A stretch of DNA of 64,000 bases from NCBI RefSeq assembly GCF_000473225.1, contig NZ_KI421509.1:605470-669469 (forward strand). Direction: 5' to 3'. Below are positions 9,440 to 17,313 of this stretch, in pieces; positions within the stretch are counted from its first letter, which is position 1; each line of letters opens with the position of its first letter. Position numbers and translations under genes: made by a program. This DNA comes from Sedimentitalea nanhaiensis DSM 24252 (lineage in GTDB: Bacteria > Pseudomonadota > Alphaproteobacteria > Rhodobacterales > Rhodobacteraceae). The notes below the pieces were generated by a model, which searched no databases, had not been told where the DNA came from, and saw only the letters and a list, made by a program, of their open reading frames with translations.

Positions 9440-9775
9440 GTTCGCAGCCCACAGCCATCGAACGCGGTGCGCACCGGTTGCGGGCTGGCGGACACGGCGC
9501 GGCTGTTGCCCATGGCGATCGAAATCATCTTGCAGGGCCGTCCCGACCTTGTGATCAAAGCGATGAAGGGCACGAGCAATTCAGAGATGTGATTTCGGTT
9601 CTGCCGGGCTAAGTGGCCGCGATTGATTTGAAAAGGCGAGCTGACCCCGCTGGGTTGGGAGGTTCCGGTGGGTCCGGGCCCTGTCGGCGTGTCCTATCGT
9701 CGACAGGGCGCGCTGCCGCCTGCGGCGCAGGTCTTTATCAAGACCCTGTGTCAGGTTGGGCACGGCTTTAGGCCT
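9440..9775 (+). pseudogene. Relic of a LysR-type regulator (substrate-binding domain)
   Basis: Two fragments match consecutive parts of a LysR effector domain. The first (9470-9579) reads TGCGLADTARLLPMAIEII followed by LQGRPDLVIKAMKGTSN, then hits a stop. The second (9632-9766, different frame) reads KGELTPLGWEVPVGPGPVGV then SYRRQGALPPAAQVFIKTL, the usual C-terminal end of LysR proteins. The DNA-binding domain and the middle of the domain are gone. This relic fills most of the 339-base gap between the barrel gene and the WYL regulator. Assignment is by motif order, and no function remains. Confidence 0.6.
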
Positions 9776-10451
9776 CGTCGCGCCACTGGTTGTCTTCCAG
9801 CCAGAGCTTGCGCAGCATCGTCCCCTGATCGCGGAAATCCTCGTCCAGCAAGGAACAGTTGTAAATCCGGTCAGAGCGAAAATGACGAAACGCCCGGCGC
9901 ATTTCGCACCATCCCGCCAGCATCACGCATTCTACATGATAGATCAACGCCACGGGCCGGACAGTGCGCGTTGTCTCGTTTTCGGCACCATCGCGATAGT
10001 TCAGCCGAACCTTGCGTTGGTCGCGAACCGCCTGGCGCAGCATGGCCAGTGACACACAGCCGCGCGCAGGATCATCAGCCGGGGCACCCCAGGGCGCAAC
10101 CCGCAGCCAATCCGCAGGTTCGTGCAGATCCTTGATCTTGTCGCAGACCCGGAGCGCCGCCTGCTGAAGGGCACTGTCGCCGGTGCGCGCCAGCATGGAA
10201 AGCCCGACGCGCAGGGCTTCGATTTCGTCGCGGTCGAAATTCAGCGGCGGCAGGTCATAGCCTGCGCGCATGATATACCCGACCCCGGCCTCTCCCTCGA
10301 TCGGGGTACGCATCGCCTGAAGGGCGGCGATGTCGCGATAGACGGTCCGGGTCGAGACTTCGAGCATTTGAGCGAGATCATCTGCCCTCAGCGGGCCGGG
10401 CGCGGCACGCAGCGTCTGGATGATTTCGAACAATCGGCTGGACCGGCGCAT
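9768..10451 (-). CDS. YafY/WYL-domain transcriptional regulator
   Basis: The 227-residue protein starts MRRSSRLFEIIQTLRAAPGP with an HTH_11 domain (LAQMLEVSTRTVYRDIAAL). This leads to the WYL ligand-binding module (KVRLNYRDGAENETTRTVRPVALIY... LAGWCEMRRAFRHFRSDRI), the common DeoR-like YafY architecture and length. An AAGGAG ribosome site just upstream fixes the ATG at 10451 rather than the longer in-frame reading. It is divergent from the short ORF at 10552. These repressors often act on adjacent genes, but the neighbours here are mostly relics, so its target is not evident. Confidence 0.88.
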   Translation of the reverse strand: MRRSSRLFEIIQTLRAAPGPLRADDLAQMLEVSTRTVYRDIAALQAMRTPIEGEAGVGYIMRAGYDLPPLNFDRDEIEALRVGLSMLARTGDSALQQAALRVCDKIKDLHEPADWLRVAPWGAPADDPARGCVSLAMLRQAVRDQRKVRLNYRDGAENETTRTVRPVALIYHVECVMLAGWCEMRRAFRHFRSDRIYNCSLLDEDFRDQGTMLRKLWLEDNQWRDEA

Positions 10452-10551
10452 GACAGGCTCCTTGCTGCGTACTGACACAGTAGCATCCCCTGCTGACAAC
10501 GTGCTGTCAGCAGGGATGTGGTCGGATGCGGAAAATCACAAGGATTCGCGA

Positions 10552-10926
10552 ATGACCTACTATGACCACGCCACCATGATGGCCCTGCGCTTGGGAATCT
10601 GGAGCGCGCCGCCGCGAATACGCCCCTACGAGGCCGAGATTCAGGCGCAGCAAGCGGCGAGGATGGCCGCAAAGAAGTGCGAGCCGTCGCAGCCGATGGC
10701 TTACCCCTCAGATCCAGGCGGTGCCGAGAAACGGGAAATAGCTAAAAAGGATCAGAACCGCCGCCGCAGCCAACAGGAACTGCCAATGTGCGGCAAAGAT
10801 GGGGAGTCGGCGCACGCCGGACATCGACGAAGCGATGTACAGCCCAACGCCGACCCGCGGCGTTCAAAGGTCCAGAACAAGATCCAGACCGATCCCGACG
10901 CCAAACTGAACAGATCGATGCCATAG
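10552..10926 (+). CDS. Small hypothetical ORF divergent from the WYL regulator
   Basis: An ATG at 10552 opens 124 codons beginning MTYYDHATMMALRLGIWSAP. About the first 46 residues look protein-like; after about 10,690 the reading frame runs antisense through the dctM relic and becomes Arg/Gln-rich. The genuine product may therefore be only the first part, its native 3' end possibly lost when the relic arose. No family is recognised. Confidence 0.35.
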   Translation: MTYYDHATMMALRLGIWSAPPRIRPYEAEIQAQQAARMAAKKCEPSQPMAYPSDPGGAEKREIAKKDQNRRRSQQELPMCGKDGESAHAGHRRSDVQPNADPRRSKVQNKIQTDPDAKLNRSMP

Positions 10927-11310
10927 GTGTTCATCGCAATCGGCAGCAGGATCGGGGTGATCAGACGCAAGGCCGCGATGTCGTCGATCAGCATACCGAC
11001 AAGCAGCAGACAGGCATTCACGATCAATAAAAAGATGAACGGATCCGGGGTCGCGGTCGAGATAAAGATGGCCAGTTTTTGCGGCACCTCCTCGTGGATC
11101 ACCACCCAGCCAAACACATTGGCCGTCGCAAACATAAAGATCCCCAACGAGAAAATGGTGGCGGTGCGCATGACCATTGCCACCAGATCACGGGGTGTGA
11201 TTTCGCGATACATCAGCCTGTCGACGCCAAGGTCAATCAACGAAGCGACAGCGGCGCTTTCGGTCGGGTGGCGATGCAAAAAAGATCCCGCCGACAAGCG
11301 ACGTGCCCTG
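10708..11310 (-). pseudogene. Relic of a TRAP transporter large permease (dctM)
   Basis: On the minus strand the pieces VGGIFFA, then HPTESAAVASL...YREITPRDLVAMVM, then LIVNACLLLVGMLIDDIAAL and ITPILLPIAMNTYGID follow the order of the C-terminal half of DctM (TPTEAAAVA, then G.FiD..A). A frameshift at a T6 run near 11,283 separates the first two. After another shift near 10,900 the family ending continues as QFGVGIGLDLVLDL, an in-frame TGA, then TPRVGVGLYIASSMSGV down to 10,708. The 5' half and the other TRAP genes are missing. Confidence 0.75.
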
Positions 11311-11599
11311 CGCCTGTTGCGGACAAGTGGTTTGGCCAAATTTTACATCACTATTTCGGATAGAAGTCTGGATTTTCATTACAGAGGGGTTCGCGGGAAT
11401 TCGGTGCAGTTGCTGTGTTTTAGCGCCTGAAAATAAAGAGCAGACCCGAGATGACCGAATAAAGGTGCAATTCAGCGTGGTTCAAAGCGATGGCGGACCC
11501 GCCGTCATACTTCCAGCCCCACGTTCACGTGAGGCCGCTTCCATTTGGTGCAAAATTCATCACCTTGTTTGCTGAACCAGTCTGACAGGAGCAGGAGCG
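11311..11599. other. Intergenic stretch, no gene recognised
   Basis: This 289-base stretch is richer in A+T than its neighbours and lies between the dctM relic and the cupin gene. Open frames in it have no recognisable motif. It presumably holds the cupin promoter. Confidence 0.5.
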
Positions 11600-12238
11600 A
11601 TGAAGCTAAACGCAGATTTCACCAAACGCGTCGCGGTGCATGTTGAGGAGACCGAGTGGGTTCAATCCCCCGCTGCGGGCGTGCAGCGCAAGATGCTGGA
11701 TCGCATCGGTGACGAGATCGCGCGGGCCACGACGATCGTTCGGTTTGCTCCGGGCAGCGCCTTTGAGGCCCACACCCATGGCGGCGGCGAGGAATATCTG
11801 GTGCTGGACGGTGTATTTCAGGATGAAACCGGCGATTTCCCGGTTGGCAGTTATGTGCGTAATCCACCGACCTCGCGGCATACGCCTGCAGCTGAGCAAG
11901 GCGCGACGATTCTTGTCAAGCTGCACCAGATGCAGCCTGATAATCGCGCGCAAGTACATGTTCAGACCCATGCAACTGGCCCCAAGTCCGAACTGCTGTA
12001 CCGAGACACGCACGAAGAGGTGCGAATGGAACGCTGGACACCGGAGTCCACAGTCGGGTTTGACGCCAGCGGCGGTGCGGAGCTGTTTGTGGTCAATGGT
12101 GGATTCAGCGAGGGAGGAGAAGCGTTTATGCGCTGGGATTGGCTGCGTCTGCCGCCGGGATCGCGGTTTGAAGGTCGCGTGGGGTCCGATGGCGCGACGG
12201 TCTGGATCAAACGCGGCCACCTCTCTGGCATGGTCTGA
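11600..12238 (+). CDS. ChrR-like double-cupin protein
   Basis: The 212-residue protein carries a metal-binding cupin with H58, H60, E64 and H94 (AHTHGGGEEYLVLDGVF and SRHTP), followed by a degenerate second cupin (DASGGAELFVVNGGFSEG). This is the ChrR cupin type, found as the C-terminal domain of the zinc anti-sigma factor ChrR and as stand-alone proteins. The N-terminal anti-sigma domain of true ChrR is absent and no rpoE gene is adjacent, so a stand-alone enzyme or sensor is more likely. AGGAGCAGGAG precedes the ATG. Confidence 0.8.
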   Translation: MKLNADFTKRVAVHVEETEWVQSPAAGVQRKMLDRIGDEIARATTIVRFAPGSAFEAHTHGGGEEYLVLDGVFQDETGDFPVGSYVRNPPTSRHTPAAEQGATILVKLHQMQPDNRAQVHVQTHATGPKSELLYRDTHEEVRMERWTPESTVGFDASGGAELFVVNGGFSEGGEAFMRWDWLRLPPGSRFEGRVGSDGATVWIKRGHLSGMV

Positions 12239-12341
12239 GACGCAGCTTTACAGTTGGCCTGAGCAGCAATGCGATCAATCTTGCACCGATTTTCGGCTTT
12301 CCGGCAGATTTTCGGTGCATTTTTTTGTGTCGGATCACAAA

Positions 12342-12359
12342 TTTGACCAATCGGTAAAA
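12342..12359. promoter_or_regulatory. RutR-type operator upstream of preT
   Basis: The sequence TTTGACCAATCGGTAAAA matches the RutR consensus TTGACCAnnTGGTCAA fully in the left arm and in most positions of the right arm. It lies 70 bases before the preT start. The perfect copy is next to rutR at 15843-15860. Confidence 0.65.
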
Positions 12360-12428
12360 AATGAATTGCCAAAATCAAAAGTTGTGGCAGTCTGATACCC
12401 AAGATGAACACAGATCAGGGAGACAATC

Positions 12429-13763
12429 ATGGCGAAGGGCCAGATGGCATCGGGTATTGTCGCAGGGCGACTGTCCGCCGACGTGCTAGCCGAGAATTTC
12501 AGCGACCTGCATCCGCCCTATGCGCCGCACGAAGCGGCGGTGGCAGCGGACAGGTGTTATTTCTGTCATGACGCGCCCTGCGTCACGGCCTGTCCGACCA
12601 GCATCGATATCCCGTTGTTCATACGTCAGATCCAGACCGGCCATCCTGCGGGGGCGGCGCGTACGATTTTTGATCAGAATATCCTTGGCGGCATGTGCGC
12701 GCGAGTCTGCCCGACAGAAACCTTATGCGAAGAGGCCTGCGTGCGCGAGACGGCCGAGGGCAAGCCGGTCGAGATCGGCCGCCTGCAGCGCTATGCCACC
12801 GACACGGTGATGGCAGCCGGGGTGCATCCGTTCACACGTGCCGAGCCTACTGGCAAGACCGTGGCCGTTGTGGGTGCGGGGCCTGCCGGGCTGGCCTGTG
12901 CGCATCGGCTGGCGATGCTGGGCCATGATGTCGTGATCCATGAAGCGCGTGCAAAGTCCGGCGGGCTGAATGAATTTGGCATCGCCGCCTATAAATCGAC
13001 GCAGAATTTTGCAGAGGCCGAGGTGCGCTGGTTGTTGCAGATCGGTGGCATCACGATTGAAACCGACAGTGCCTTGGGGCGGGGCCTCACCCTGAGCGGG
13101 CTGCGAGATGCCTATGATGCGGTTTTCCTGTCGATCGGCCTGACCGGGGTCAATGCCCTGCGCGCAGAGGGCGCGGACAAGGACGGCGTGCGCGACGCGG
13201 TGGATTTCATCGCCGATTTGCGCCAGGCGGGGGATCTGGCCGCATTGCCCGTCGGACGCAATGTTGTGGTGATCGGCGGTGGCATGACGGCGGTCGATGC
13301 GGCCGTGCAATCGAAACTGTTGGGCGCGGAAAACGTGACCATTGCCTATCGCCGGGATCAGGATGCCATGGGTGCCAGCCGTTTTGAGCGGGATTTGGCC
13401 ACCTCCAAAGGGGTGCGGATCATGACCAACGTCCAGCCTGTCGCCCTTCATGGCAACGGCGCGGTGCGCGAGATCGAACTGGAATACACCAGCAGCGAAG
13501 GCGGCAGTCTGAAGCCGACCGGGGAAACCGTGCGGCTCGCGGCTGATCAGGTCTACAAGGCGATTGGCCAGACGCTGGAAAATGCACCGGACGGGCTGAA
13601 CCTGGACGGCGGTAAGATCGCGGTCAGCGACACAGGGCGCACCAGTGTGACCGGGGTCTGGGCCGGAGGCGACTGCGCCAGCGGCGGTGACGATCTGACC
13701 GTTACGGCGGTGGCCGAAGGGCGCGATGCAGCAATGGATATTCACAACAGCCTGATGGGCTGA
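12429..13763 (+). CDS. preT: NAD-dependent dihydropyrimidine dehydrogenase, PreT subunit
   Basis: Flavin subunit of the bacterial dihydropyrimidine dehydrogenase, which reduces uracil and thymine with NADH in the first step of reductive pyrimidine catabolism. The 444-residue protein has eight N-terminal cysteines for two Fe-S clusters (C43, C46, C51, C55 and C90, C94, C100, C104). An FAD-binding fold starts near residue 139 (VAVVGAGPAGLACA) and an NAD(P)-binding fold near 278 (VVVIGGGMTAVDAA). preA follows after 19 bases, so the two subunits are co-transcribed. The RutR-like site upstream predicts derepression by uracil. Confidence 0.93.
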   Translation: MAKGQMASGIVAGRLSADVLAENFSDLHPPYAPHEAAVAADRCYFCHDAPCVTACPTSIDIPLFIRQIQTGHPAGAARTIFDQNILGGMCARVCPTETLCEEACVRETAEGKPVEIGRLQRYATDTVMAAGVHPFTRAEPTGKTVAVVGAGPAGLACAHRLAMLGHDVVIHEARAKSGGLNEFGIAAYKSTQNFAEAEVRWLLQIGGITIETDSALGRGLTLSGLRDAYDAVFLSIGLTGVNALRAEGADKDGVRDAVDFIADLRQAGDLAALPVGRNVVVIGGGMTAVDAAVQSKLLGAENVTIAYRRDQDAMGASRFERDLATSKGVRIMTNVQPVALHGNGAVREIELEYTSSEGGSLKPTGETVRLAADQVYKAIGQTLENAPDGLNLDGGKIAVSDTGRTSVTGVWAGGDCASGGDDLTVTAVAEGRDAAMDIHNSLMG

Positions 13764-13782
13764 GCGGAAAAGGACTGAACCG

Positions 13783-15087
13783 ATGGCAGACCTGACAACG
13801 AATTTTCTGGGCATCAGCAGCCCCAACCCGTTCTGGCTGGCCAGCGCGCCGCCGACCGACAAGGAATATAACGTGCGCCGGGCGTTCGAGGCCGGATGGG
13901 GCGGTGTGGTCTGGAAGACTCTGGGCGAGGCCGGCCCGCCAGTGGTTAACGTGAACGGGCCGCGCTATGGCGCGATCTACGGCGCGGACCGGCGTTTGCT
14001 GGGGCTGAATAACATCGAGCTGATCACCGACCGCCCGCTCGAGGTGAATCTGGAAGAGATGGCGCGGGTCAAGGCGGATTACCCCGACCGGGCGCTGATC
14101 GCCTCGATCATGGTGCCCTGCGAAGAGGCGGCGTGGAAGGCGATCCTGCCGCGTGTCGCGGAAACCGGTGCGGACGGGATCGAGCTGAATTTCGGCTGCC
14201 CCCATGGCATGAGCGAGCGCGGCATGGGCAGCGCCGTAGGGCAGGTGCCGGAATATATCGAGATGGTCACCCGCTGGTGCAAACAGTATTACGACCGCCC
14301 GGTGATCGTGAAACTGACGCCCAACATCACCGATGTTCGCAAACCGGCGGCAGCGGCCAGGAATGGCGGTGCCGATGCTGTCAGCCTGATCAATACGATC
14401 AATTCGATCACAACGGTCAACCTGGACACGATGAGCCCCGAGCCGTCGATTGACGGCAAGGGCAGCCACGGTGGCTATTGCGGTCCCGCCGTGAAACCCA
14501 TCGCCCTGTCGATGGTGTCCGAGATCGCCCGCGCGCAGGAGACCGCGGGCATGCCGATCAGCGGCATCGGCGGTGTGACCACATGGCGCGACGCGGCAGA
14601 GTTCATGGCGCTGGGGTGCGGCAATGTGCAGGTCTGTACCGCCGCCATGACCTATGGCTTCAAGGTTGTGCAGGAGATGATCGCGGGTCTGAGCCAATGG
14701 ATGGACGAAAAAGGCTATGAGTCCACTTCCGATTTTGTCGGCATGGCGGTGCCCAATGTCACCGATTGGCAGTATCTGAACCTGAACTATGTCGCCAAGG
14801 CCAAGATCAGCCAGGACGACTGTATCAAATGCGGACGCTGCTATGCCGCCTGCGAGGACACCAGCCATCAGGCCATCGCAATGAGCGAAGGCCGCGTATT
14901 CGAGGTGATCGACGAGGAATGTGTCGCCTGCAACCTGTGCGTCGATGTCTGTCCGGTCGAGAACTGTATCACAATGGTCCAGATGCAACCCGGAGAGGTC
15001 GATCCGCGCACGGGCGAAACTGTTCAGCCGGACTATGCCAACTGGACAATGCACCCCAACAATCCAGCCGCCCAGGCGGCCGAGTGA
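13783..15087 (+). CDS. preA: NAD-dependent dihydropyrimidine dehydrogenase, PreA subunit
   Basis: Catalytic subunit of dihydropyrimidine dehydrogenase. The 434-residue protein has a dihydroorotate-dehydrogenase-like FMN barrel (SSPNPFWLASAPPTDKEYNV at the start; ELNFGCPHGMSERGMGSAVG with the catalytic-loop Cys; ISGIGGVTTWRDAAEFMALG). The C-terminus has two [4Fe-4S] motifs (CIKCGRCYAAC and CVACNLCVDVCPVENC). The start is preceded by AAAGGA. It forms an operon with preT and is convergent with rutR 38 bases downstream. Confidence 0.95.
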   Translation: MADLTTNFLGISSPNPFWLASAPPTDKEYNVRRAFEAGWGGVVWKTLGEAGPPVVNVNGPRYGAIYGADRRLLGLNNIELITDRPLEVNLEEMARVKADYPDRALIASIMVPCEEAAWKAILPRVAETGADGIELNFGCPHGMSERGMGSAVGQVPEYIEMVTRWCKQYYDRPVIVKLTPNITDVRKPAAAARNGGADAVSLINTINSITTVNLDTMSPEPSIDGKGSHGGYCGPAVKPIALSMVSEIARAQETAGMPISGIGGVTTWRDAAEFMALGCGNVQVCTAAMTYGFKVVQEMIAGLSQWMDEKGYESTSDFVGMAVPNVTDWQYLNLNYVAKAKISQDDCIKCGRCYAACEDTSHQAIAMSEGRVFEVIDEECVACNLCVDVCPVENCITMVQMQPGEVDPRTGETVQPDYANWTMHPNNPAAQAAE

Positions 15088-15124
15088 GCTTTGCCTGCAC
15101 CTGTCCTGCCCTGATACCAAAAGA

Positions 15125-15736
15125 TCAGGGCGGGGTCAGCAATCGCCGGTATAGCGTGTCAATGAAATCGGGAGCAGCATCAAATGGATCCTCATCATCC
15201 AGCACGGCACGGATCTGCACGTCGAAATCGGCATAATGCTGGGTCAGCGACCAGATCGAAAAGATCAGATGATACGGATGTACGCGATTGATGCGGCCCG
15301 CCTCGATCCAGGTCCGGATAACGCGGGTCTTGTCGTCGACCAGAGATTTGAGGTCGGTGGACAATGCACCGTGAATGCGGGGTGCGCCCTGTACGATCTC
15401 ATTGGCGAACAGGCGGCTTTCGCGCGGGTAATCCCGGCTCATTTCCAGCTTGCGCTGAACATAGGCCAACAGTTCTTGCAATGGATCTCCGTCGGGATCC
15501 AACGCCCGCAGCGGAGCCAGCCATGTGTCCAGGAGCTGTTCCAGCAAGGCGTTGTGAATCGCCTCCTTGGAGGGAAAATAATACAACAGGTTGGGCTTGC
15601 TCAGCCCGGCCGCGGCGGCGATCTGATCGACCGTTGCACCGCGAAATCCCTGGGCCGAAAACACGTCCAGGGCAGCGTCCAGAATCGCGGCACGATTTCG
15701 GGCCTGAATGCGGGTTGCGGGGCGGGGTGGGGACAT
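15125..15736 (-). CDS. rutR: TetR-family pyrimidine regulator RutR
   Basis: The 203-residue protein has a TetR HTH (GATVDQIAAAAGLSKPNLLYYFPSKEAI) with the KPNLLYYFPSKE recognition-helix region characteristic of RutR, and a RutR-like C-terminal domain (SRLFANEIVQGAPRIHG, then YHLIFSIWSLTQHYADF). RutR is a uracil/thymine-responsive repressor of pyrimidine-use genes. The ATG at 15736 is chosen because the long upstream open frame only runs antisense to the next gene. The perfect RutR palindrome at 15843-15860 lies between this gene and the divergent hydrolase gene. Confidence 0.9.
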   Translation of the reverse strand: MSPPRPATRIQARNRAAILDAALDVFSAQGFRGATVDQIAAAAGLSKPNLLYYFPSKEAIHNALLEQLLDTWLAPLRALDPDGDPLQELLAYVQRKLEMSRDYPRESRLFANEIVQGAPRIHGALSTDLKSLVDDKTRVIRTWIEAGRINRVHPYHLIFSIWSLTQHYADFDVQIRAVLDDEDPFDAAPDFIDTLYRRLLTPP

Positions 15737-15842
15737 GGGCGGAATCCGTGCTGTGGTGCCTGAAAAATGGGCGAACCAGACGGATCCTGTCCCGCCCGCG
15801 CCGTCAGCTTCTTGACTGTATACCGTGCCGTGATAGCGTCGG

Positions 15843-15860
15843 TTTGACCAGATGGTCAAA
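15843..15860. promoter_or_regulatory. RutR operator, perfect palindrome
   Basis: TTTGACCAGATGGTCAAA is a perfect inverted repeat with a 2-base centre and equals the RutR consensus TTGACCAnnTGGTCAA extended by one base each side. It sits in the divergent promoter region of rutR and the hydrolase gene at 15902, so it can control both. Confidence 0.85.
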
Positions 15861-15901
15861 TCATTCGAGCATAAGCGGGCAAATCCGCGGGGGAGAGAGA
15901 G

Positions 15902-17152
15902 ATGGCGGCACCGGCCGAGAACCTGAAGATCAATGGCGAACGGCTGTGGGACAGCCTGATGGAGATGGCGCAGATCGGCCCCGGCGTGGCGGGCGGCAAC
16001 AACCGCCAGACGGTGACGGACGAAGACGCCGAGGGCCGCGCCCTGTTTCAGAAATGGTGCGAAGCCGCCGGGTGCAGCATGGGGCTGGACCAGATGGGCA
16101 ACATGTTCGCCCGCCGCGAGGGCTCTGATCCGGACGCGCTGCCGGTCTATGTCGGCAGTCACCTGGACACGCAGCCGACAGGCGGCAAATATGACGGTGT
16201 GCTTGGGGTTCTGGGCGGGCTGGAAATCATCCGCAGCCTGAATGACATGGGGATAAAGACCAGGCATCCGATCGTGGTGACGAACTGGACCAACGAAGAA
16301 GGCACGCGCTTTGCGCCTGCGATGCTGTCCTCGGGCGTGTTTGCGGGCGTCCACACCCAGGATTGGGCCTATGCGCGCGAGGATGCCGAGGGGCTGAAAT
16401 TCGGTGACGAGCTGGCGCGGATCGGGTGGCGTGGCAAGGAAGAGGTCGGGGCGCGCAAGATGCACGCGATGTTCGAGCTGCATATCGAGCAGGGCCCGAT
16501 CCTGGAGGCCGAGGGCAAGGAGATCGGCGTGGTCACCCACGGTCAGGGTCTGAGCTGGACCCAAGTGACGATCGTGGGCAAGGACAGCCATACCGGATCG
16601 ACCCCGATGCCAATGCGTAAGAACGCCGGATTGGGCATGGCGCGGGTGCTGGAACAGGTCGAGGCGATTGCCTTGAGCCATGCGCCGCACGCCGTCGGAG
16701 CCGCTGGGCACATTGATGTATTTCCCAACTCCCGCAACGTGATACCGGGCAAAGCTGTGTTCACCGTCGATTTCCGCAGCCCGGATCTGAGCGTGATTGA
16801 GGACATGGAGGCGCGCCTGCGCATCGAGGCGCAAAAGATCTGTGATGACATGGGACTGGGGGTCGAGTTCGAAAAAGTCGGAGGCTTTGACCCGGTCACC
16901 TTTGACGAAACCTGTGTCGCTGCGGTGCGCAATGCCGCCGAGCGATTGGGGTACAGCCATATGAACCTGATTTCCGGCGCCGGCCACGATGCCTGTTGGA
17001 TCAACCGCGTGGCACCCACCGCGATGGTGATGTGCCCCTGCGTGGACGGGCTGAGCCATAACGAGGCCGAGGAGATCAGCCCCGAGTGGGCCGCCGCCGG
17101 TGCCAACGTCCTGTTCCATGCGGTGGTCGAAACGGCGGAAATTGTGGAGTGA
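15902..17152 (+). CDS. Zn-dependent amidase, probable beta-ureidopropionase (N-carbamoyl-beta-alanine hydrolase)
   Basis: A 416-residue M20/HyuC-type amidohydrolase. The visible metal-site motifs are VGSHLDTQPTGGKYDGVLGV, TNWTNEEGTRFAPA and ELHIEQGPILE, with GKDSHTGSTPM at the lid domain and GAGHDACWINRV near the end. Family members hydrolyse N-carbamoyl amino acids. Next to dihydropyrimidine dehydrogenase and dihydropyrimidinase, the substrate should be N-carbamoyl-beta-alanine and its methyl analogue, releasing beta-amino acid, CO2 and ammonia. The RutR palindrome sits 42 bases upstream of the start. Allantoate or hydantoin pathway roles are less consistent with the neighbours. Confidence 0.88.
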   Translation: MAAPAENLKINGERLWDSLMEMAQIGPGVAGGNNRQTVTDEDAEGRALFQKWCEAAGCSMGLDQMGNMFARREGSDPDALPVYVGSHLDTQPTGGKYDGVLGVLGGLEIIRSLNDMGIKTRHPIVVTNWTNEEGTRFAPAMLSSGVFAGVHTQDWAYAREDAEGLKFGDELARIGWRGKEEVGARKMHAMFELHIEQGPILEAEGKEIGVVTHGQGLSWTQVTIVGKDSHTGSTPMPMRKNAGLGMARVLEQVEAIALSHAPHAVGAAGHIDVFPNSRNVIPGKAVFTVDFRSPDLSVIEDMEARLRIEAQKICDDMGLGVEFEKVGGFDPVTFDETCVAAVRNAAERLGYSHMNLISGAGHDACWINRVAPTAMVMCPCVDGLSHNEAEEISPEWAAAGANVLFHAVVETAEIVE

Positions 17153-17313
17153 GGTTCGACGAGTTCATGAAAACACTTTCTTGGACATCACCAAGGGAGT
17201 GGCTGAGGCCCAAGATGAAACCTTGCTGTTCATTACGCCAGGTGTCGCTGAGGGAGAGCGACACACAGGGGTAATGACGGACCGCTAAATCCCGTCTCGG
17301 AGGAGGATATGAA

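Noticed and set aside
12723-13862. 379-codon frame antisense to preT
   Set aside because: Shadow of preT without recognisable domains.
13702-15120. 472-codon open frame antisense to preA
   Set aside because: It mirrors a high-GC coding gene with clear domains on the plus strand; the His/Asp-rich product has no motif.
15737-17119. Long in-frame N-terminal extension of rutR
   Set aside because: It runs antisense to the amidohydrolase; the TetR domain starts at 15736.
17167-17276. Short ORF between the hydrolase and hydA
   Set aside because: It has Trp/Arg/Cys-rich composition, no ribosome site and no recognisable motif.
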